Below are positions 52,592 through 61,741 of a stretch of 64,000 nucleotides of DNA, one piece after another. Source of the stretch: [Empedobacter] haloabium (GTDB lineage: Bacteria; Pseudomonadota; Gammaproteobacteria; Burkholderiales; Burkholderiaceae_D); the NCBI GenBank assembly GCA_008011715.2, contig CP136508.1, positions 5,208,001 through 5,272,000 on the forward strand, given 5' to 3'. Positions within the stretch are counted from its first letter, which is position 1; every line of letters starts with the position of its first letter. Below the pieces are notes generated by a model. That model ran no database searches and had not been told where the DNA came from. It was given only the letters and a program-made list of their open reading frames with translations. The position numbers were made by a program, and so were the translations under genes.

Positions 52592-53091
52592 GCGTACTCG
52601 CGCAGTCCTTCGTGGGCCAGCAGCCAGCGCTTGACGTTGAGGGTGAAACCATTACGGTCGTCGCTGCCGGCAAAACCGCCCAGGCCCTGGGCACCCGTCA
52701 CGCGGTGGCACGGCACCACCAGCGGGAAGTAGTTGGCGCCACAGGCCTGGCCCACCGCGCGCGGCATCGAGCCGACGTGTTTCGCCACCTCGCCATAGGT
52801 GCGCACTTCGCCGCGCGGGATCGCGCTGATGGTCGCCCATACCTTGCGCTGGAATTCGCTGCCCACCTGTGCCAGCGGCAGGTCGAAACGGAAGTCCGGA
52901 TCGTCGCAGTAGCGCAGCACCTGGGCCGCGGCTTGCTCGGCGACGCCATCTTGCGGCGCCTTTTCCTCGAAGCTGGCCGGCAGGTAGACCAGCTCGGTGA
53001 TGACGGCTCCGCCGGTGCGGATGCCGAGGGCGCCGAATGGGGTGGGGACGATGGCGGCAAACAGCTCGCTTGCCTGTTGTATTTTAGTCAC
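52567..53091 (-). CDS. ogt: Methylated-DNA-protein cysteine methyltransferase
   Basis: This 174-residue protein removes alkyl groups from O6-alkylguanine in DNA. The active-site motif is FPLVVPCHRV, followed by GGFAGS and KRWLLAHEG. RTYGEVAKHVG is the helix-turn-helix that flips the base. A GTG at 53091 with an AGGGAG ribosome binding site is preferred over the ATG at 53121, which lacks one. Confidence 0.95.
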   Translation of the reverse strand: MTKIQQASELFAAIVPTPFGALGIRTGGAVITELVYLPASFEEKAPQDGVAEQAAAQVLRYCDDPDFRFDLPLAQVGSEFQRKVWATISAIPRGEVRTYGEVAKHVGSMPRAVGQACGANYFPLVVPCHRVTGAQGLGGFAGSDDRNGFTLNVKRWLLAHEGLREYAWQQTTLL

Positions 53092-53174
53092 GTTTGAACT
53101 CCCTGCTGCTGTGGCGGACATGCTACACGATCGCCCTGGCGCCAGCCATATTCAGGATGCCCAGACGAAAAAAA

Positions 53175-53226
53175 ACGCACCCGCAGGTGCGTAGGGTCGA
53201 AAAAAACGCACCCGCAGGTGCGTTTT
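53175..53226 (-). terminator. Two tandem intrinsic terminators
   Basis: ACGCACC-CGCA-GGTGCGT occurs twice, at 53175-53192 and 53206-53223. On the minus strand each stem is followed by T7-T8. The second copy also has TTTT on the plus side. They would stop transcripts coming from the dct operon or from any minus-strand RNA in the interval 53227-53553. Confidence 0.75.
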
Positions 53227-53553
53227 AACTCTTACGTTGGCACGGTTCCGGCTGTTTGGTCCCGCTGCGGCGTGGCTTGTGGCCGCCTGCAGCGGTGATG
53301 CCAACAGCATCTTGTAAACCGCGTGTCTCCTCGCATTATCGCGCCGTCTCCGGCAGCCTTCTTATTTACCACTCCCCACTAATACGCATGTTCTTTGCTA
53401 CCTTGGTGCATATCGATATATGTTGCACCAAACCGGAGCGAGGCAATCATAACTGATCCGTCCTCGACTTTCTCCAGTTTTTTTTAGGCAAGTAACAAAT
53501 TGGTCACACTGCAAATCATAGTGGCAACGAAGGCATTTTTTGTGGTAAGCGCG
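53227..53553. other. Gene-less interval with palindromes, possible small RNA
   Basis: No convincing gene is visible. TTGGTGCA (53404-53411) and TGCACCAA form an inverted repeat around a 13-nt AT-rich centre, and CCGCTGC with GCAGCGG forms a stem nearer the terminators. The double terminator next to it suggests a minus-strand transcript that ends there. A small RNA or a long dctM 3' tail are both possible. Confidence 0.35.
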
Positions 53554-54843
53554 TCAACCGACGCTGCCGTACACCAGGTTCGGCAGCCACAGCGAGATCG
53601 CCGGCACGTACGTCACCACCAGCAGGAAGCCCAGCATCGTCAGCAGCCACGGCATCACCGCCACCGTCAGCTCCGAGATGCCCATCTTCGTGATACCCGA
53701 GGCCACGTACAGGTTCAGGCCCACCGGCGGGTGGCACATGCCCACTTCCATGTTCACCACGATCAGGATGCCGAAGTGGATCGGGTTGATGCCCAGCGCG
53801 ACCGCCACGGGGAACAGGATCGGCGCCATGATCAGCACGATGGATGACGGCTCCATGAAGTTACCCGCGATCAGCAGCAGGATGTTCACCACCAGCAGGA
53901 AGGCGATCGGGCCCAGGCCCTGCGCCGTCAGCCAGGCCGCCATCTCCTGCGGGATGTTCTCGCTGGTCATCAGGAACGAGAACAGCACGGCGTTCGTGAT
54001 GATGTACAGCAGCATCGCCGACATCGAGGCGGAATCGAGCAGCACCTTGCCGACCTGTTTCAGCTTCAGGTCCTTGTAGACGAACACGGCGATGATGAAC
54101 GCATACACCGCCGCCATGGCCGCCGCTTCCGTCGGCGTGAACACGCCCGAGTAGATGCCGCCCATGACGATGACGATCAGCAGCAGGCCCCAGCCGCTCT
54201 TGCGGAACGCGGCAAAGCGCTCGCCCCAGGTGGCTTTCGGCATGCGCGGGTAGTTGTGCTTTTTCGCCAGCACCCAGGTGGTCAGGCCCAGCAGGAATGC
54301 CAGCATGATGCCGGGCACCACGCCGGCCATGAACAGCGCGCCCACCGACGTGTTGGTGGTCACCGAATACATCACCATCACGATCGACGGCGGGATCAGG
54401 ATGCCCAGTGCGCCCGAGGTCGTGATGACGCCCGCGCCGAAGCGCTTCGGATAGCCCTGCTTCACCATGGCCGGCAGGATGATCGAGCCGATCGCCACGA
54501 CGGTCGCCGGGCTGGAACCGGAAACCGCCGCGAACAGCGCGCAGGCCAGCACGCCCGCGAGCGCCAGGCCGCCGTGCCAGTGGCCGACCATCGACGTGGC
54601 GAAGTTGATCATGCGCCGCGCCACGCCGCCGTGCGTCAGGAAGTTACCGGCCAGGATGAAGAACGGGATCGCCATGATCTCGAATTTCTCGATGCCGGTA
54701 AACAGCTTCAGCGCCACCGACTCGATCGGCACCTGCGTCATCGTGAACAGGAACGTCAGCACCGTCAGGCCGAGCGAAATGGAAATCGGCATGCCGGTCA
54801 ACATCAGGACCAGCAGCAGTGCAAAAATGATCAGTGCGTTCAT
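53554..54843 (-). CDS. dctM: TRAP transporter large permease (DctM)
   Basis: This 429-residue membrane protein has about 12 segments and the DctM pattern, with FILAGNFLTHGGVARRMINF, AAVSGSSPATVVAIGSIILP and NMEVGMCHPPVGLNLYVASG. It forms the ion-driven channel of a TRAP transporter with DctQ and uses a periplasmic DctP. The start overlaps the dctQ stop (ATGA). The substrate is probably a C4-dicarboxylate, inferred from the DctB-like neighbour. Confidence 0.95.
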   Translation of the reverse strand: MNALIIFALLLVLMLTGMPISISLGLTVLTFLFTMTQVPIESVALKLFTGIEKFEIMAIPFFILAGNFLTHGGVARRMINFATSMVGHWHGGLALAGVLACALFAAVSGSSPATVVAIGSIILPAMVKQGYPKRFGAGVITTSGALGILIPPSIVMVMYSVTTNTSVGALFMAGVVPGIMLAFLLGLTTWVLAKKHNYPRMPKATWGERFAAFRKSGWGLLLIVIVMGGIYSGVFTPTEAAAMAAVYAFIIAVFVYKDLKLKQVGKVLLDSASMSAMLLYIITNAVLFSFLMTSENIPQEMAAWLTAQGLGPIAFLLVVNILLLIAGNFMEPSSIVLIMAPILFPVAVALGINPIHFGILIVVNMEVGMCHPPVGLNLYVASGITKMGISELTVAVMPWLLTMLGFLLVVTYVPAISLWLPNLVYGSVG

Positions 54844-55400
54844 GCTTTCACTCCTTGGACTTCCTCGTCCAGGCCTTCAACGTGGGAATGGTCGTGCTTC
54901 GGCAGTTCACCGGTGCGGATGAAGCGCACCATCACCTGCAGGAAGCGGAACGACATCAGGTAGGAACCGAGCGGCACGGCCAGGTAGACGAGCCACATCG
55001 GCACTTCCAGGTCGGCCGAGGTCTGGTCGGTATGGCCGATCTCCCACACGAACGTGGCGCCCAGGGTGCCGACGACGCCGGTAAACAGTGCGCCGGCCAA
55101 CAGGCCAAACACGATGAACTTGTTGCGCCATGGCGTGGACAGGCGGTTGATGACGACGTCCACCCCCACGTGGATGCCGGTGCGCACGCCGTAGGCGGCG
55201 CCGAACTTGGCCATCCACACGAACATGTAGATGCACAGCTCCTGCGCCCAGCTGGTGTTGATCTGAATGAGTTCGTCCTGCAGCCAGCCGATGGGCAGGC
55301 CGGACAGGTAGCGGTGCACGACCGCCACGAAAATGATGAAGGTGGCCGCGCCCATCAGGGTCGCAATGATCCACTCTTCCAGGTGGTCCAGGAATTTCAT
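54840..55400 (-). CDS. dctQ: TRAP transporter small permease (DctQ)
   Basis: This 186-residue membrane protein has four segments, beginning with EEWIIATLMGAATFIIFVAV, and the QINTSWAQELCIYMFVWMAK motif followed by GAAYGVRTGIHVGVDV, typical of DctQ. The acidic tail (KHDHSHVEGLDEEVQGVKA) is cytoplasmic by prediction. It is coupled to dctM by a 4-nt overlap and lies 108 bp after dctP. Confidence 0.93.
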   Translation of the reverse strand: MKFLDHLEEWIIATLMGAATFIIFVAVVHRYLSGLPIGWLQDELIQINTSWAQELCIYMFVWMAKFGAAYGVRTGIHVGVDVVINRLSTPWRNKFIVFGLLAGALFTGVVGTLGATFVWEIGHTDQTSADLEVPMWLVYLAVPLGSYLMSFRFLQVMVRFIRTGELPKHDHSHVEGLDEEVQGVKA

Positions 55401-55508
55401 GATGTTCTTTCAATAGAAACGGCTCGGGAAAGCCGATGCTGAGAAGGGACTGGGTTCGGTGAGGCGAAGGGGCGGCAGGACGCCGCCCCCGGACTGCGGC
55501 AGTGACGC

Positions 55509-56501
55509 TTACTTCGCGCCTTCCTTGTTGATCGCGTTGATCAGGTCTGCGCCGATACGGCTTTCCATCTGTTTCTGCACAGGGGCCAGGGCTTTCTTCC
55601 ACTCGGCCTGCTGCTGGGCGTTCAGCGTGATGAACTGGGTCTTGCCCGATTTTTTCATCGCGTCCAGCGCCATGTCGTTGTCGCGCTGGGCGATGGCTTT
55701 TTCATACGTGGTCGCTTCGCGCATCGCGCCTTCCAGCGCCGTGCGGATGTCGGCCGGCAGGCCATCCCAGAACTTCTTGTTGACGATGACGGCGTAGCCC
55801 AGGTAACCGTGGTTGGACAGGGTGCCGTACTTCTGCACTTCGTGCATCTTCTGCGTGTACATGTTCGACGGCGGGTTCTCGGTGCCGTCCACGACGCCGG
55901 TCTGCAGCGCCTGGTACACCTCGGAGAACGCCAGCACCTGCGGGTTGGCGCCCAGCGCGCGCATCTGCGCGTCCAGCACCTTGGACGACTGGATGCGCAT
56001 CTTCAGGCCGCGGAAGTCGGCCGGGGTGGTCAGGGGCTTGTTGGCCGACATGATCTTGAAGCCGTTGTCCCAGTACGCCAGGCCCGTGATGCCCTTGCTT
56101 TCCAGCTTCTTCAACAGGCCCTTGCCGATCGGGCCTTCCGTCACGTTGTACAGCGCGGTCTTGTTGGGGAAGATGTACGGCAGGTCGAACACCTCGAATT
56201 CCTTCACGCCCAGCGGGCCGAACTTGGCCAGCGACGGCGCCAGCATCTGCACGGCGCCCAGCTGCAGCGCTTCCAGTTCTTCCTTGTCCTTGTACAGCTG
56301 GCTGTTCGGGTAGACCTCAACCTTCACGCGGCCGTTGGTGGCCTTTTCCGCCAGCTGCTTGAAGCGCTCGGCGGCCTGGCCTTTCGGCGTATCCAGCGCC
56401 ACGACGTGGCTGAATTTGATGACGATCGGTGCCTGGGCGAAGGCGTTGGACGTGATGGCGGCGGTCGCGGCCAAGGCGACCAGGATGGTCTTGAGCTTCA
56501 T
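55509..56501 (-). CDS. dctP: TRAP transporter substrate-binding protein (DctP)
   Basis: This 330-residue protein has a signal peptide (MKLKTILVALAATAAITSNA). The DctP domain has VIKFSHVVALDTPKGQAAER and DFRGLKMRIQSSKVLDAQMR, in which the arginine that binds the substrate carboxylate is conserved. The start at 56501 is preferred; an upstream ATG at 56513 is in frame. It is the first gene of the operon, divergent from the kinase gene. Confidence 0.95.
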   Translation of the reverse strand: MKLKTILVALAATAAITSNAFAQAPIVIKFSHVVALDTPKGQAAERFKQLAEKATNGRVKVEVYPNSQLYKDKEELEALQLGAVQMLAPSLAKFGPLGVKEFEVFDLPYIFPNKTALYNVTEGPIGKGLLKKLESKGITGLAYWDNGFKIMSANKPLTTPADFRGLKMRIQSSKVLDAQMRALGANPQVLAFSEVYQALQTGVVDGTENPPSNMYTQKMHEVQKYGTLSNHGYLGYAVIVNKKFWDGLPADIRTALEGAMREATTYEKAIAQRDNDMALDAMKKSGKTQFITLNAQQQAEWKKALAPVQKQMESRIGADLINAINKEGAK

Positions 56502-56620
56502 GTGTGTCCCCACAAAAGAGTTGGTTTATTATCGGGTGTCGATCGGGGCCGCAGCGCGCGGTTGTCGCCGTCGCAAACCCTACTTCTCGCCATTCCATTC
56601 TGTGCAACTGCCCCGCAAGG

Positions 56621-56646
56621 GGCTATTGTGGAAAACCACAATAGCC
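56621..56646. promoter_or_regulatory. Perfect 11+11 bp palindrome in the dctP-dctB gap
   Basis: GGCTATTGTGG-AAAA-CCACAATAGCC is a perfect inverted repeat 29 bp before the kinase start and 120 bp before dctP. Its position between a transporter operon and a divergent two-component system makes it a candidate binding site for the FixJ-like regulator. Confidence 0.6.
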
Positions 56647-56675
56647 GAGCGCCGGGATTTCATTACTCTCAGACA

Positions 56676-58670
56676 ATGATTAATTCTTCGAAGCTGGCCG
56701 CGCGCCTGCCCTTCCCGCACACCGTGCGCTGGCTGATGCCGGTCGTGCTGGTGTTGTTCTTCCTGGCGATCCTGATCTGGTTGCCCTGGCAGGCGCGCCA
56801 GATGGAAAGCAGCGAACGGCAGGAACAGCTGATCGCGGACACGCTGTGGGTCGAGCAGACCATCCGCTTCCAGATGGGACGGCACGAGGAAAGCATGCGC
56901 ACGCTGGGCAACGACATCCTGTCCGGCATGCCGGCCGACCAGCTGCGCGAACGCATGCTGCGGCTGATGAAGACGGGCACGGAACTGAAGCGCCTGATGT
57001 GGCTGGAGCCGGACGGCCGCGTGGTCGCCTCCACCGAGGCCGCGCCGCCGCGGGCGGCGCGGTTGTCGGCATCGTCGCGCGACGCGGCCGAACGGGCCCG
57101 GCGCGGCCGCAATCCCGCCTACGGCCAGCCCGAGCCGGAGACCTTGAACCCGGCCGGCACGCCCGGCGCCATCATGATGGACTACCACCTGCCGCTGTTC
57201 CGCGGCGACAGCTATGTCGGCAGCGTCGTGGCCACCTACCAACTGTCAAGTCTCCTGGACGAGATGGTGCCGTGGTGGTTCGCCCAGGACAACCAGATCA
57301 CCTTGCTGGACCGCGACGACCGCATCCTGGCCCGGCGCGCGGCGGCCGGCCCCGGGCACGGCGTTTACACGCACAAGCGCGCGCTCGACCTGCCCGGCGT
57401 GTCCGTCACCCTGATGACGGACAGCGTCAAGAGCGAACCGAAGCTGCTGCCCAACCTGCTGGTGGGCTCCGTCATCGCGTTGTCGCTGGCGCTGCTGTGG
57501 AGCCTTCTCGCGCTGTGGGGCCACATCTCGCGCCGCCTGGCCGCCGAGGACGCGCTGCGCCAGCAGATGGCCTTCCGCACGGCGATGGAGAACTCGCTGG
57601 TGACGGGCCTGCGCGCGCGCGACCTGGAAGGCCGCATCACCCACGTCAATCCCGCCTTCTGCCAGATGGTGGGCTATACCGAGGAAGAGCTGGTGGGCCG
57701 CTCGCCGCCGATGCCGTACTGGGCACCGGAAGTGATGGCCGAGTACCAGCACCGCCTGGCCAACGTGCTGGCCGGGTCGGTGACGCCGCAGTTCGAGACC
57801 ATCTTCCAGCGCCCGGACGGCACCCGCATCCCCGTGCTGATCTTCGAGGCGCCGCTGGTGGACGACGCCGGCCGCCACACGGGCTGGATGGGCTCCATCC
57901 TCGACATCTCCGACCGCAAGCGCATCGAGGAACTCAATCGCGAGCATCAGGAAAAACTGCAGGCCAGCGCGCGCCTGGCCACGATGGGCGAGATCGCGTC
58001 GATGCTGGCGCACGAGCTGAACCAGCCGCTGGCCGCCATCTCCAGCTACACGACCGGCGCACTGAACCTGCTGTCGCGCAGCGACGGCGCGCCGGTCGAC
58101 AGTGGCAAGCTGAAACCGGCGCTGGAGCAGGCCAGCGCCCAGGCGCGCCGCGCCGGCCAGATCGTGCGCAGCGTGTTCGACTTCGTCAAGAAGCGCACGG
58201 CCGAGCGCCAGGACGTGGCGCTGGCCGATATGCTCGACAGCATCCGCGCGCTGATCGAGCTGCAGGCGCGCCACTACCAGGTGACGTTTCGCAGCGTGCT
58301 GCCGGCCGACCTGCCGCTGGTGCGGGCCGACCGCATGATGATCGAGCAAGTGCTCCTGAACCTGACCCGCAACGGCATCGAGGCGATGGCCAACGTGCCG
58401 CTGGCACGCCGCACGCTGATGCTGGAAGCCTGTTACGATGCGCCCGCGCACCAGGTCAGCGTCTGCATCGTCGACAACGGCCATGGCATCCCGCAGGAGG
58501 TGGCGGAACGGCTGTTCTCGCCGTTCTTCTCGACCAAGGCGCAGGGCATGGGCATGGGCCTGAACATCTGCCGCACCGCGATCGAGTTCCACGGCGGCAC
58601 GCTGACGCACCGCGACAATCCCGAAGGCGGTACCATATTCACTTTTACGCTGCCCGCGTCCGGCGCGTAG
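56676..58670 (+). CDS. DctB-like sensor histidine kinase
   Basis: This 664-residue kinase has membrane segments near residues 20-36 and 265-290 flanking a periplasmic sensor, then a PAS domain (about 305-420). The HisKA box is MGEIASMLAHELNQPLAAIS with His near residue 446, followed by N (NLTRNGIEAM), G1 (VDNGHGIP) and G2 (GMGMGLNICR). The dct gene context suggests it senses the TRAP substrate. A gene for a FixJ-like regulator follows after 29 bp. The start at 56676 opens the first hydrophobic segment; a good ribosome binding site is not seen. Confidence 0.93.
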   Translation: MINSSKLAARLPFPHTVRWLMPVVLVLFFLAILIWLPWQARQMESSERQEQLIADTLWVEQTIRFQMGRHEESMRTLGNDILSGMPADQLRERMLRLMKTGTELKRLMWLEPDGRVVASTEAAPPRAARLSASSRDAAERARRGRNPAYGQPEPETLNPAGTPGAIMMDYHLPLFRGDSYVGSVVATYQLSSLLDEMVPWWFAQDNQITLLDRDDRILARRAAAGPGHGVYTHKRALDLPGVSVTLMTDSVKSEPKLLPNLLVGSVIALSLALLWSLLALWGHISRRLAAEDALRQQMAFRTAMENSLVTGLRARDLEGRITHVNPAFCQMVGYTEEELVGRSPPMPYWAPEVMAEYQHRLANVLAGSVTPQFETIFQRPDGTRIPVLIFEAPLVDDAGRHTGWMGSILDISDRKRIEELNREHQEKLQASARLATMGEIASMLAHELNQPLAAISSYTTGALNLLSRSDGAPVDSGKLKPALEQASAQARRAGQIVRSVFDFVKKRTAERQDVALADMLDSIRALIELQARHYQVTFRSVLPADLPLVRADRMMIEQVLLNLTRNGIEAMANVPLARRTLMLEACYDAPAHQVSVCIVDNGHGIPQEVAERLFSPFFSTKAQGMGMGLNICRTAIEFHGGTLTHRDNPEGGTIFTFTLPASGA

Positions 58671-58699
58671 TTATTTGTACGGAAACAACGGAGTAACCG

Positions 58700-59287
58700 A
58701 TGCTGCATATCGTCGATGATGAAGAAGTGGTGCGCGATTCGCTGTCGTGGCTGGCCTCGTCGCGCGCCATCGCCGCCGCCACCTACGACAGCGGCGTCAA
58801 GTTCCTCGCCTGGGTCGAGTCGGGCCAGTTCGACCCGGCCGGCGACTGCGTGCTGCTGGACGTGCGCATGCCGGACATGAACGGCGTGGCCGTGTTCGAC
58901 CAGTTGCATGCGCGCGGCCTGACGCAGCGCCTGCCGGTGATCTTCCTGACCGGCCACGGCGACGTGCCGATGGCCGTCGATACATTGAAGCGTGGCGCGT
59001 TCGACTTCTTTGAAAAACCGTTCAACGACAACGACCTGATGGACCGGGTGCAGGAAGGGCTGGCGAAATCGCTGCACGCCAGCGCCAGCGCGGCCGTCCA
59101 CGCACGCCTGGCCACGCTGTCGAGCCGAGAACGCGAAGTGCTGGACCTGATCCTGGCCGGCAAGATGAACAAGGTGGTGGCGGACGAACTGGGCATCAGC
59201 ATGCGCACGGTGGAAGTGCACCGCGCCCACATCTTCGACAAGATGCAGGTCAAGACCGCCGTGGAACTGGCCGGCCTGCTGAAGTAA
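58700..59287 (+). CDS. FixJ/NarL-type response regulator
   Basis: This 195-residue regulator has a receiver domain (VDDEEVVRDSL, phospho-acceptor Asp in LLDVRMPDMNG near residue 54, Lys in FEKPF near 105) and a LuxR-type helix-turn-helix (SSREREVLDLILAGKMNKVV, then ADELGISMRTVEVHR). It is the likely partner of the upstream kinase and should control the divergent dctPQM operon. AACGGAG precedes the start. Confidence 0.95.
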   Translation: MLHIVDDEEVVRDSLSWLASSRAIAAATYDSGVKFLAWVESGQFDPAGDCVLLDVRMPDMNGVAVFDQLHARGLTQRLPVIFLTGHGDVPMAVDTLKRGAFDFFEKPFNDNDLMDRVQEGLAKSLHASASAAVHARLATLSSREREVLDLILAGKMNKVVADELGISMRTVEVHRAHIFDKMQVKTAVELAGLLK

Positions 59288-59294
59288 GACGGCC

Positions 59295-60047
59295 ATGGCG
59301 CTGTCGTCCAGCTTCGCGATCGACCTGACGCTGCGGCGCGACATCGTCCCCGATTTCGACCGCTACCCGTTCAACCTGCCGGCCGTGCGCCACCTGCAGG
59401 TGCTGCCCTTCCATCCGGCCGTCACCTTCATCGTCGGCGAGAACGGCAGCGGCAAGTCCACCCTGCTGGAAGCGATCGCCGTCGCGCTGGGCTTCAACGC
59501 CGAAGGCGGCAGCCGCAATTTCAATTTCGGCACACGCGCCTCGCACTCGGTGCTGCACGAGTACGTGCGCATCGCCAAGGGCTTCCGGCGGCCGCGCGAT
59601 GGCTACTTCCTGCGCGCCGAAAGCTTCTTCAATGTGGCGACGGAGATCGAGCGGCTGGACGAGGTCGGCCTGGGCGATCCGATTTCAGGCGCCTATGGCG
59701 GCCGCTCGCTGCACGAGCAGTCGCACGGCGAATCGTTCATGGCGCTCTTGACGCACCGCTTCCGCGGCCGTGGCCTGTATGTGCTGGACGAACCGGAAGC
59801 GGCGCTCTCGCCGCAGCGCCAGCTGGCCGCGATGGCGCGCATCCACCAGCTGGTCAAGGAAGGCTCGCAATTCATCATCGCGACGCACTCGCCGATCCTG
59901 ATGGCCTACCCCGACGCCCGCATCTATGCCTGTACCGACAAGGGCTTGCGCCGCACCGACTACGTGGATACGGAGCATTACCAGGTGACGCATGATTTCC
60001 TGGTCAATCCGCAGCGCACCCTGGATGTGCTGCTGGCGGACGAGTAA
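59295..60047 (+). CDS. AAA ATPase of the ABC/RecF type
   Basis: This 250-residue ATPase has Walker A VGENGSGKST, a signature-like EQSHGESFMALL, Walker B LYVLDEPEAALSP and H loop IIATHSPIL. The family is often annotated as AAA family ATPase with no known job. It begins 7 bp after the response regulator gene, so it is probably co-transcribed, but a functional link to transport is not evident. Confidence 0.9.
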   Translation: MALSSSFAIDLTLRRDIVPDFDRYPFNLPAVRHLQVLPFHPAVTFIVGENGSGKSTLLEAIAVALGFNAEGGSRNFNFGTRASHSVLHEYVRIAKGFRRPRDGYFLRAESFFNVATEIERLDEVGLGDPISGAYGGRSLHEQSHGESFMALLTHRFRGRGLYVLDEPEAALSPQRQLAAMARIHQLVKEGSQFIIATHSPILMAYPDARIYACTDKGLRRTDYVDTEHYQVTHDFLVNPQRTLDVLLADE

Positions 60048-60057
60048 CCCTAACCCC

Positions 60058-60111
60058 GGTGTCAGGCACCTATCCGGGGGCGGCAACGCCCCCGGATAGG
60101 TGCCTGACACC
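60058..60111. repeat. Perfect 25-bp hairpin, GGTGTCAGGCACC type, inside queG end
   Basis: 60058-60082 pairs without mismatch with 60087-60111 around GCAA. Outer ends match the repeat family; the inner stem TATCCGGGGGCG is unique. The queG stop (60070-60072) lies inside the first arm, so the repeat supplies the last codons of queG. It also sits 11 bp after the ATPase stop. Confidence 0.85.
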
Positions 60112-61212
60112 ACGGGTTGCGTCCACCCCATGCCGCGCCAGCGCCCAGGCCACATGCTCGCGCACCAGCGCCGACGGATGCTCCGCCCGCGCCAGCAGCC
60201 CGGCAACGATGGCGGCGTCGCCCCGCGCGCCCGCATCGGCCGCGTTGCCCAAGCCGACAGCGAGGTTGCGCAGCCACCGTTCATGGCCGATGCGGCGGAT
60301 CGGACTGCCCTCCATATTGCGATTGAACTCTTCCTCGCTCCACGCGAACAGCGCCAGCATGCTGGCACTACCAAGCCCGTGACGCTCGTCGAAATCCGGC
60401 AGGGTGGCGCGCTGGGCGAACTTGTTCCAGGGGCAGGCGGTCTGGCAATCGTCGCAGCCGTACACCCGGTTGCCCAGCAGCGGCCGCAGCTCCTCGGGAA
60501 TCGCGCCCTTCAGCTCGATCGTCAGGTAGGAGATGCAGCGGCGCGCGTCGAGCCGGCCCGGTCCCAGGATGGCCTGGGTCGGACAGGCCGTGATGCAGGC
60601 GCTGCACTGGCCGCAATGCGCCTCGGTCGGCGCGTCGATTGGCAGCGGCAGGTCGACCAGGATCTCGCCCATGAAGAACATCGAGCCGGCGGCGCGGTTG
60701 AGCAGCAAGGTGTGCTTGCCGCGCCAGCCCAGGCCCGATTTTTCCGCCAGCGGCAGTTCCATCACGGGCGCCGAATCGGTGAAGACGCGGTAGCCGAAGG
60801 CGCCGATGGCGCCCTGGATACGGTCGGCCAACTGCTGCAGCCGGGCGCGCAGCACCTTGTGGTAGTCGCGCCCGCGGGCATAGACGGAGATCACGGCCGC
60901 CTGCGGGTCGGCCAGCCGGGCACGTTCGCGCTCGCGCCAGCCGGCGCCGGCACTCTCGGGCAGGTAGTTCATGCGCGCGGTGATGACGCGTACCGTGCCG
61001 GGCACCAGCTCGGCGGGCCGGGCGCGCTTCATGCCGTGCGTTGCCATATAGTCCATTTCACCGTGCATGCCGGCGTCCAGCCAGGCCTGCAGGCCCGCTT
61101 CGGCCGCCGCCAGGTCGATGTCGGCGATGCGTACTTCGGCAAAGCCCAGTTCCTGGCCCCACGCCTTGATGGCGGCGGCCAGCGCTGTGAGTTCTTCTGG
61201 TGAGGGGGACAT
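60070..61212 (-). CDS. queG: Epoxyqueuosine reductase
   Basis: This 380-residue enzyme catalyses the final step of queuosine synthesis in tRNA. Two [4Fe-4S] clusters are shown by HCGQCSACITACPTQ and CDDCQTACPWN, and the cobalamin-binding part precedes them. A HEAT-like C-terminus ends the protein. The last 14 residues (RGVRHLSGGVAAPG) are encoded by a repeat hairpin (60058-60111) and are probably not native. The start at 61212 is preferred. Confidence 0.95.
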   Translation of the reverse strand: MSPSPEELTALAAAIKAWGQELGFAEVRIADIDLAAAEAGLQAWLDAGMHGEMDYMATHGMKRARPAELVPGTVRVITARMNYLPESAGAGWRERERARLADPQAAVISVYARGRDYHKVLRARLQQLADRIQGAIGAFGYRVFTDSAPVMELPLAEKSGLGWRGKHTLLLNRAAGSMFFMGEILVDLPLPIDAPTEAHCGQCSACITACPTQAILGPGRLDARRCISYLTIELKGAIPEELRPLLGNRVYGCDDCQTACPWNKFAQRATLPDFDERHGLGSASMLALFAWSEEEFNRNMEGSPIRRIGHERWLRNLAVGLGNAADAGARGDAAIVAGLLARAEHPSALVREHVAWALARHGVDATRGVRHLSGGVAAPG

Positions 61213-61255
61213 CGGACGGTACAATGACGGCAGGAACAATCCACCATTTTATGCC

Positions 61256-61741
61256 ATGCAGTCCTTCAAAGCCCATCTCCGTGACGAATCCCACACCGCC
61301 GCCCTCGGCGTGGCGCTGGCGCGCGCCCTGCTGCCGGGCATGGCAGTCTACCTGCACGGCGACCTCGGTGCCGGCAAGACGGCGCTGACGCGCGCGCTGC
61401 TGCACGCGGCCGGCCATCCGGGCCACGTCAAAAGCCCCACCTACACGCTGGCCGAGCCGTACCACGTCAAGGTCGATGGCCAGGACGTCAACATCATCCA
61501 CTACGACCTGTACCGGATGGGCAGCCCGGAGGAATTCCTCGACGCCGGCTTCCGCGAGGATTTCGACGGCCGCAACGTCTGCATCGTCGAATGGCCGGAA
61601 AAGGCCGAAGGCGTGCTGCCGGCGCCGGACCTGCGCGTCATTCTCGCTGTGGCCGGCACGGGACGTGATGTAGAATTGCAGGGTTCTTCCGCATTAGGTT
61701 CGTCATGCCTGCAACGCCTCCACTTCCCCCGGATACTCTGA
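61256..61741 (+). CDS. tsaE: tRNA t6A biosynthesis ATPase TsaE
   Basis: This 161-residue protein has Walker A GDLGAGKT, VKSPTYTLAEPY and HYDLYR with EEF, typical of TsaE, which powers the TsaBD complex in t6A formation. TsaD is also in this window. Its end overlaps the amiC start by 37 nt, a common arrangement. The ATG at 61256 is used because it begins the domain. Confidence 0.95.
   Translation: MQSFKAHLRDESHTAALGVALARALLPGMAVYLHGDLGAGKTALTRALLHAAGHPGHVKSPTYTLAEPYHVKVDGQDVNIIHYDLYRMGSPEEFLDAGFREDFDGRNVCIVEWPEKAEGVLPAPDLRVILAVAGTGRDVELQGSSALGSSCLQRLHFPRIL

Noticed and set aside
53404..53432. Inverted repeat TTGGTGCA/TGCACCAA considered as an NtrC site
   Set aside because: NtrC sites have the half-sites in the opposite order (TGCAC then GTGCA) with a short spacer; this one has a 13-nt spacer and no nitrogen gene beside it.
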